Source: Cystobasidium ongulense
Taxonomy: Eukaryota; Basidiomycota; Cystobasidiomycetes; Cystobasidiales; Cystobasidiaceae
Assembly (NCBI GenBank): GCA_022835595.1
Contig: BQUP01000001.1
Span: 2,108,001-2,172,000 of the forward strand
Direction: 5' to 3'
DNA length: 64,000 bases
The position numbers and the translations under genes are program-made. The notes below the pieces were generated by a model. That model was not told the origin of the DNA. It ran no database searches and saw only the letters and a program-made list of their open reading frames with translations. Every line of letters starts with the position of its first letter. The stretch's first letter is position 1. Below, piece after piece: positions 57,120 to 64,000 of this stretch.

Positions 57120-59717
57120 ATGAGTACCAGCGGGTCTGGTGGACGAGGTGGAAATGCGAATGGAAGCGGCAGTGGTGGTCGTGGTGGAAGAGACGTCAAA
57201 GGCAAAGGCCGAGCTGGAGGTGGACATGGAAGCAGTCGAGGTGGGCGCGGAGGCGTGCGCAGAGCAGCAGACTACACGCCAGCACAAGAGCCTCGAGTCG
57301 CACAGGAAGCTATAGCAGAAGCCAGCCGGATAGCAATTGAAAAGGCCGAACGTGAAGAAGAAGCAGCTGCAGAGGCGAGACTGGCCGCAGACGGCGAGGA
57401 GGAGGAAGTCGATACCTGCTACATCTGCGCCGAGCCCGTCAAGTACTACGCGCTAGGGACCTGCAGTCATAGAACATGTCACGTATGCAGTCTGCGTCTG
57501 CGAGCTCTTTACAAAAAGCGAGAATGCACGTTCTGCAAGGTGTGTGTGATTCCATCGATCTGTAAAGAGCATCTTTGCGAGTTTGGACAGTATGCTGACC
57601 CTTCAGGACTGCCAAAATCGTTACATAGACCGATCTACCATCTGTAATTACGACACTAGACCCTACAACACCTTTCGAAGACTTCCCGCCCGATGCTTTC
57701 CCATATTCAGACGGTCGATTGGCAATCGCCTTCGAGACCAGCCAGATGATGGAAGATACCCTCGCGTTGCTGCGCTTTAACTGCCCCCAGCTGGGCTGCG
57801 ACTATCTTGGAACTGGATGGCCCGACTTGAAGAAGCATGTCCGCATTGAACACGGCCTGGTGTTCTGTGATCTGTGTACGAAACACAAGAAGATCTTCAG
57901 TAGGTGCATTTACGATGACTTTCGATTACCTGCATGCTGATATATCGGGTTCACCAGCACACGAGCATACACTATTTACACCTGAGGCTCTTAAACAGCA
58001 TATCAAAGAGGGTGATCCTGGAGCTACGGGCGAGGCAGAAGACGACGATCGGACTGGCTTTACTGGACATCCTACTTGCGAGTTCTGCCACATTACCTTC
58101 TACGACAATGATCAGCTCTTCGCACATTGCCGGGATAGGCACGAGCAGTGCTTTCTCTGCATACAGAATGGCACGGGGCGATATCAATATTATGTCGACT
58201 ACCCGCACTTGGAGACCCATTTCCAAGCGCAACACTATCTGTGCTTGAACTCGCAGTGTTTGAAGGATAAATTTGTGGTCTTCGACAACCAAATCGATCT
58301 ACAAGCTCATCAAGTTTCAGCTCATAACGAAGCAGTACCGAAGACTGCGCGGCGGCTCGAAACAAATTTCAGTTACTCTTCAACAAGTCGTGACCCAAGA
58401 GCGGGAGGTGCTGTATCTATGGCACCAAAGCGTAACGCAGGACCGGCACCCAGCAACACAGCGGCGGCATCTTCTTCTGTCCCGCCGACCTATACTGAGC
58501 CTCCAGCGTCGACACCAGCCAGCAGCTCGGTCAATGGCAATGGCCGGAATAGAATCATACCTGGCTTACAGCGGGGTGGTTTCAAGACTACGCTCAGCGA
58601 GCCAGACCCAAGTAATCGCAAAAACGGAAAATCGGCTCAGGCTGGCACGATGGGAGATACTGTTACCGGTGTAAAGCAAAGCGATCCGCTAATGGCTGCG
58701 TGAGTAACCTTTTCTGTTTCATTGGAACCCATTGCTGATTACAACGTTCACAGGCGGCATGCATCTTTGCTTTCACGCTTCAGCGACGCCGTTAATGACA
58801 ACTCCACCAAGGTTGATGCATATCGAGCTGCTGTTCGGTCCTATCGATCTAATGAATCATCAGCGAACGATGCTGTCGGAACTATACATTCACTCCTCGA
58901 TAATCAGTCAGATATAACTGGCCGGATCATCTCCAGCACGGCAGATCTTCTAGACTCAGAAGAGAAGCGGCGTGCGTTGTTGGATGCATGGGAAACTTAT
59001 TCCCGCACCGCCTCTCACAGCGTGGACGCCTTCCCCTCTCTCGTACCCACAGCTCCTCTTGCAAATCAATTCGGTAGTCGCTCTTCTGCGAATTCACAAG
59101 CTCGCGCTTTCGTCCCAAGATCAGCAAAGCAGACGAGTAGTGCTGTATGGGATCGAGTTGAACAGGCTGCAGCGAACAAGAATGTCGGTGCAATACCTGG
59201 ACTCACCAGGACTGCGCCGCATAGTAAGGAAAAGTTTCCTGCGCTGCCATCTTCATCGCATGCCGTCTCCAAGGTAGTCGGAGCGAGAGGCGCAACTCCC
59301 TGGGCTTCGCAGAAACAACAGACCACTTTGCCGGGTTCCACATATTTCCCAGTAGCATCGAAAGCATCACTCGCGTTACTTCCCGCCAGTGCCACGAAGA
59401 CGCCGTCCGCGAGTCGCCCTTCGAGTCGACCGACTACCGCGTCGGCTAATGAATTTCCTGGCCTTCCACAAGGTGCTCCACCCAAATCTAGGGCATACTT
59501 CAATCGCTCGGGCGAATCGACGCCGAATAAGTGGGCACAAGGCGGAATTTCCCCAAGCGGAGATACTCCAGGATTGGCCGAAGCCATACAACGCAGCTTA
59601 GACGAAGTTCAGATCAGCACAGACCATCAGATTCCCAAGCAGACTGAACCTGCACAACCGGCGGGAGCAGGGAAGAAGAAGAAAGGCAAACAGTTGCTAT
59701 TCCAATATGGCTTGTAG
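57120..59717 (+). CDS. HEL2: Hel2/ZNF598 RING-type E3 ubiquitin ligase
   Basis: Sensor of collided ribosomes that ubiquitinates small-subunit proteins and triggers ribosome quality control in the cytosol. It starts at 57120 with a Gly/Arg/Ser-rich lead (STSGSGGRGGNANG). The RING finger is CYICAEPVKYYALGTCSHRT followed by CHVCSLRLRALYKKRECTFC. C2H2-type fingers follow: CPQLGCDYLGTGWPDLKKHV, GHPTCEFCHITFYDNDQLFA, and HYLCLNSQCLKDKFVVFDN. The C-terminal half is Ser/Pro/Ala-rich and disordered, with FPALPSS and EFPGLPQ motifs typical of the family, and ends KKKKGKQLLFQYGL. Introns at about 57539-57610, 57900-57957 and 58700-58753. Confidence 0.93.
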
Positions 59718-59907
59718 ATATATTGTGTAGCGCAGTCGAGATTTCGTTGTTCGTCGGACGAAATGGCAAGTCGCAATTCATATTGTTCATACGAGAGTGT
59801 ATGAGAATGGTGTTTATGGCTATGCGGTCGCCCCCTACAACATAATTGACTAATTGACAAACAATCTATATTAAAGCAAAGAATGTTTAGTATAAGGATG
59901 ACACTGT

Positions 59908-61581
59908 TCACATGATCTTGCCGAAAGCGGGAATGAGTGTTTGGGCGATTGTGAAGGAGAAGACGAGCTTGGGTGCTACGACGAGAAGCTGCGAGCACAT
60001 CGAGGTGTCAGCCAGTATAATCCAATCAAAATAGTCTTTGGGGGTTCAAACCTACCTTGGGTGTCAGACCCTTGAAGAAGGCGGCTGTAGGGGAGGAGTT
60101 TGACGTTTATAAGCCGGATCACCGGTTTCGTTGAAGTCAAAGACTCACAAGCTCCCTCGTGACGAATCAAATCCTTAATGATTGTCACACCGCTGACTTT
60201 TGATTCAAAGCTAATACAGAGATTCGGTTAGTAGTGATTCGCCAGCAGTCTGTCTTGTCTGGACCTACTTCTGGTTTTGTACTCGGGTCTGTGCAAGTAG
60301 AATCAGCAACCAGCAGAATTGAAATGAGACCAGCGTTCACATACCTTGATGACATCAAGAGGCTGCGAGACTGTGATAGATGCGACACTTCCCATCACCG
60401 ATGCAATGGCGTTCTGTCCCCATGTAGCACTGTTATAGTCCTCTAGTTTGAGAAGGTATTCCTTGGTGAAGGCGGAACCTCCGAAAAGCTATTACCGGAC
60501 GAATATGTCACAGTAAGCATAGAAATCGGTCGTAGTAATATAGATAACCTACAGCGAAACTACCTGGGGCATTTCGGGCAGCTGTCCAGCCCCATCCTCT
60601 GTATAGCGCGAAACCTTCGTCTGCAACGATGCGGAAAACACCACGACCTCGGAAGGCTTCGGGATTTGTCCTGCAAGAGACATCAAAGCTCAGTACCGAT
60701 GAAGCATGCTTGCCTAGGATTGCATGCTGACTGTCGCTTGATCTTGAGAACGTCGAGAGGAAGGAGAACGATTTCTCCGACACCAATGAAACTGATTTGC
60801 AGAAATTTATAGTGAGCGGACCGGCTAAACTGTAATACTTCATGGTGCGTACCTTCCGGCAGTAGCGTGCATCATAGCTTTTCCATTCTTCTCTCCGAAC
60901 GCGCTCGTGAAGTTTTTCTTGTAGTTGGCGCTATAAATCATGTTAGTCTTCATCTATATCCTGCCATGTCTTGCCTATACGTACTTCAAGAAGTCATTCG
61001 CGTATGGTTGACCTCCGAACCTAAATTATGATGTACATCAGCAACTGCTGCGAATTACTAGAAACCCAGAACGCACTTGTAGATTCGCTGGAGGATTTTA
61101 TATCCCGCAGCGTAACCTAGACCAGGAAACAGACTGAGGAACTTGCCGCCGACACTAGCTTCTGCAGCGTTGCGGAAGACGACAGCGTTCAAGGTTTGGA
61201 ATGACAGCTGTATAATGGGACGGTCAGATCTCTGAATCACGGTTTGATGAAGTGGCTGTATCGTGCATACATTCGCTCGGTTGCTCATGAGACGTTTGCT
61301 TATCGTGTCAACCTGTATTCGAATTAGCACAGCGGCCAGCTCGTCCCACGAAGACTCGGCGGAAAGCAAAGAAGCCTAAGCTTACGGGATGGAACAAGAA
61401 CAGCTCAGCAATGCCTATACGTCGTGTTTCCCATCGACAGGTTATGCAAGATTTGTGCACCGATCAGCCTTTTCGAACGCCAGCATATTGATTGAGAGTC
61501 GTTCAACGCACCTGAAGCACCACTGCCTGCGATACGAGCAGCAGCCGACTCCTTATGCTTTCCAGCTGCCATGGGAGCCAT
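59908..61581 (-). CDS. GGC1: Mitochondrial GTP/GDP carrier (Ggc1 type)
   Basis: Inner-membrane carrier of the SLC25 family that imports GTP and exports GDP; in yeast its loss disturbs mitochondrial iron. It starts at 61581 (MAPMAAGKHKESAAARIAG). Carrier repeats are seen as HPVDTISKRLMSNRAN, LLPLDVLKIKRQTNPEAF and SQPLDVIKTRIQ. Ggc1-type segments include LFPGLGYAAGYKILQRIY, FGGQPYANDFLK, YRGWGWTAARNAPGSFA, and FFKGLTPKLLVVAPKLVFSF. It ends in AFGKIM at 59908. The exons are small, with at least eight introns. The unusual PVDTISKRLMSN in repeat one distinguishes it from other carriers. Confidence 0.92.
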
Positions 61582-61986
61582 TGCGACTTAGGATTGGTTC
61601 TTGATTGATGTAGTCGGTATCTCTGGCTGGGTCAACTGCCCGGTTGAATCTTGCACGCTGCAATTGGGAAGGACTTGCAGAAGAGACAGAGGATGCACAA
61701 GGAGCGGGTGGTCCAAGCAGAGTCTTAACGTAGATCAACGGCGAGCAGAATAGAGTGCCTGGTCAAGGTTTGGCGGTTTTGTGAATGAAAAGCAGGAAAA
61801 GCTACGGCGCTCCCGAATTTTGGCGGACGAAGTAGCGGAGATGATACTGACAGTGGCGCAGAAATGTGTTAATCTTTAGAATTGGCACAGCGAGGCTTGA
61901 ATGCTAATCACTCTATTAACACCATGTTCATTTCAACAACAATACTGTATACGAATAACTTTCAGAATTGTCTACTGCTTCTACGT
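61582..61986. other. Intergenic region, ZIP9-like to GGC1
   Basis: About 405 bp between two minus-strand genes; should hold the GGC1 promoter and the end of the ZIP transcript. No further feature. Confidence 0.5.
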
Positions 61987-63364
61987 CTAGCCGTGATGAT
62001 GCCCAAGCAGATTACTTAGCACTAAAGGCGTGAGCATACCCAGGAAGAAATACATGATTCTTGATCTTTTCGACGATATTGCGTCTTGTGTAGAGTCACT
62101 GTCACCATTGCCATTCGATGATGCATCCATATCTGCCATCACGTGTGTCGACACGAAGAGGAAAGTGCCTGCAGAAAATAGCAATGCCATACCAGCTGTG
62201 AAATAACGACAGGTTAGACCGCAATACAGTCAAGTATAAGGACAAGGTACTGACTCCAGAACTCTAGTCTGCCGCGCATACTGCCCGCGAAGACACCCTC
62301 GACGTTCCCATCTTCCTTTTCGCCTTCGTTCATGCTTTCACTCCAGCTAATCAGAGTGATGAGCTTCAAGAGGAACCATGTCACCATCGCTCCGACTGGC
62401 GTAGCGAGTGAGAACCACAGTAATGCTTTGCGTATTTGCGATTTATATGTTTGCATGGATGCGGAAGGAGCATACGAGAGTAGGAGTGTCGATAGAGAGA
62501 ACGCAACTGGTGCTTTATGGATCATGAGAGAGATGAAAACTAAGACTGAAAGTCCTACAGACCCAGTGTCGGCCGAGGCATCTCTTTCGACTGCAACCGA
62601 TGAAGCCGACGAGAATGAAGCGGCAGCGCCGAGGGAGATTCCATCTGCTAGAGCATGGAAGAGCAGACCGACAAAAGTCGAGAATGCAGGCGATCTTGAA
62701 TCTAGAGGGTCGAGAGATATAGATTCGCTTAGTCTTCGAACTTTGGATGATGATGCCGCCACTGTAAAGTAATCCGCTGGGCCAGAGCTACTCCCTTCTA
62801 TCCGCTCGCCTTCAGCGTCGCCAGAGTATCCCTGTTCAACGTCTTGCCTTGATGGAGAGTCTTGTGTGGTATGTGATGCGTATCGCTTGCCCGGTGATTG
62901 CAATTGACCTGATACAATGTGCTTGCCTCGGCCGTGGTTATGGCCGAAATCGCTAGCATACTGATGCACGCAGAACCTGAGTAGTCCGCAGCTAAGTCAG
63001 TCGTTGGACAAAGCAATCAGGACGCTCGTAGATGTGCTCACATCAATAGGAATCCAGCGCATAAAGCAGCGCCAACCCACACGCCAATATCACTTTCATG
63101 GGGATCTTCAACATGTTCATGTACTTCGCCTTCGCCTTCACCCTCTTTGCCATTCTGCACGCTGGACAAGACTACGCTCATACCTTCAGGGATGATCACA
63201 GACAGCGCTGTCGAGATGAGCAATCCAACCGAGAAGATGGAGATTGCGGCGACTCCAGCCGAACGCGGCTTATTGAGGCTCGCAATGGCCAGCGGTGCTG
63301 AGCCCAAAGCAAAGGTACCAGCAGCCATCAAGGCCGACTGCAGCACTAGCTGGAGGAAGCCCAT
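61987..63364 (-). CDS. ZIP-family zinc transporter, ZIP9/SLC39A9 type
   Basis: Predicted zinc transporter moving zinc into the cytosol, probably from Golgi or another internal membrane as for ZIP9. It starts at 63364 (MGFLQLVLQSALMAAGTFAL). Helices include LGSAPLAIASL and GLLISTALSVIIPEGMSVV, followed by a His/Glu-rich loop (VHEHVEDPHESD), a long variable loop with QYASDFGHNHGRGKH, the metal-binding helix FVGLLFHALADGISLGAA, then FISLMIHKAPVAFSLSTLLL and SAGTFLFVSTHVMADMD. The C-terminus ends with LVLSNLLGHHHG, a ZIP9-like ending. Three or so exons. The HALADG and HKAP motifs are the family's metal-site residues. Confidence 0.9.
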
Positions 63365-63534
63365 CTTGACGCGCCAGATTTGCAGCTAGATTCTAGCTAT
63401 GGTGTCGTGCTGAAGCAGAGTCAGACCATCTGACAAGCCGAGTACAACACTCGATGATCGAGAAAGTTACATTGCATTGTTATATCCGAAAGCAACGATA
63501 AGAAGGCTCAGAACAGCTAATCGAATACTAAAAG

Positions 63535-64000
63535 CTACACAAAGGTATGCGACTTGTTGCCTGTCTTGGGCTGGTTCATCGACTTTGGAGGTCGCTTGAA
63601 AGTCGGTCCTTCAGCGGCGCTGGTATCTGCCATACCCTGCTGGTCGCCACCTTTTACCTTCTTTGGTCTCTTTCTAGGCTTTTGCTCCTCCATCGGCTCA
63701 TCCAACACTGACTTGACACCAGTATAATCGAATGGTTTAACATACGCTGGCTTCTTACCTTGCGTCGTCGTCGAAGTTTTGGCAGGAACAGCAGCATCAG
63801 CAGCAATAGTGGAACTTGAAGTTTCAGTATCTGGCGTTTTGCGCTTCTTGCCTTTACCCTTCTTTCGCGAGTTGATCTGGACGATCCCATCATCTTCTTG
63901 CTTGACCTCCTGCTTGATGGGCTGTTGTGACTGCTCCGGCTCTTCTTTGACCATTATCTCATCTGCCGTAGGAACAGCAGTAGGAGCGGGGCCTAGAATT
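63535..64000 (-). CDS. C-terminal part of a basic nuclear protein, possibly Rrp6-like (continues past the window)
   Basis: Only the last exon region is visible, ending GNKSHTFV with the stop at 63535; the open frame runs off the window at 64000. It is rich in Lys, Glu and Gln with several nuclear-localisation-like runs (SRKKGKGKKRK, QKPRKRPKKVKGG). The segment KPAYVKPFDYTGVKSVLDE resembles the 'FDY...SVL' element found near the C-terminus of Rrp6/EXOSC10 nuclear exosome nucleases, which is why I suggest that family. The catalytic domain would lie outside the window, so the assignment is tentative. Confidence 0.4.
   Translation of the reverse strand, partial: ILGPAPTAVPTADEIMVKEEPEQSQQPIKQEVKQEDDGIVQINSRKKGKGKKRKTPDTETSSSTIAADAAVPAKTSTTTQGKKPAYVKPFDYTGVKSVLDEPMEEQKPRKRPKKVKGGDQQGMADTSAAEGPTFKRPPKSMNQPKTGNKSHTFV

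Overview
The window looks like nuclear DNA of a fungus, most likely a basidiomycete. Nearly every gene is interrupted by several short introns with GT..AG ends, mostly about 50-100 bp. The proteins are clearly eukaryotic (MCM4, Ctf4, RPC82, RPB12, Ssu72, mitochondrial ribosomal proteins). Three tandem Cas1-type polysaccharide O-acetyltransferases and a GDP-mannose pyrophosphorylase suggest a mannose-rich, acetylated cell envelope such as is known from Tremellomycetes. The class assignment is inference. I saw no rRNA, tRNA, CRISPR array, transposon or virus-derived element.

Layout. 1-4.2 kb: two tandem GH18 chitinase genes on the minus strand, each with a near-identical upstream block; the first runs off the window edge, and an extra copy of the C-terminal module lies downstream of the second. 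4.8-8.7 kb: two divergent RTA1-family membrane proteins. 9.1-12.8 kb: MCM4. 13.2-14.3 kb: an unrecognised protein. 14.5-17.1 kb: two tandem RNase H genes, the second broken. 17.8-20.0 kb: GDP-mannose pyrophosphorylase. 21.4-26.0 kb: a Ser/Pro-rich protein and a multi-pass membrane protein, divergently arranged. 26.7-29.9 kb: divergent genes for mitochondrial ribosomal proteins mL44 and uL5m. 30.1-36.9 kb: Ctf4/AND-1 and RNA polymerase III subunit RPC82, both minus. 37.5-43.1 kb: a Sec14-like protein and an arrestin-like protein, both plus. 43.7-46.2 kb: Ssu72 and RPB12, minus. 46.7-56.8 kb: three tandem Cas1 genes. 57.1-59.7 kb: Hel2/ZNF598 RING E3 ligase. 59.9-64 kb, all minus: GTP/GDP mitochondrial carrier, ZIP9-type zinc transporter, and the 3' end of a probable Rrp6-like protein.

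Most genes are housekeeping and are not functionally clustered. The lineage-specific parts are the local duplications (chitinase pair, RTA1 pair, RNase H pair, Cas1 trio). Here the sequence shows copied promoters, a decayed copy, and a mosaic pattern that suggests gene conversion. GDP-mannose synthesis and Cas1 O-acetylation would act on the same mannose-containing glycans, but the genes lie about 27 kb apart. A 100-bp run of strong hairpins between two convergent genes at 26.4 kb is the best candidate for an unannotated RNA. Intron and exon borders were read by eye from splice signals and family similarity, so small border errors are possible.
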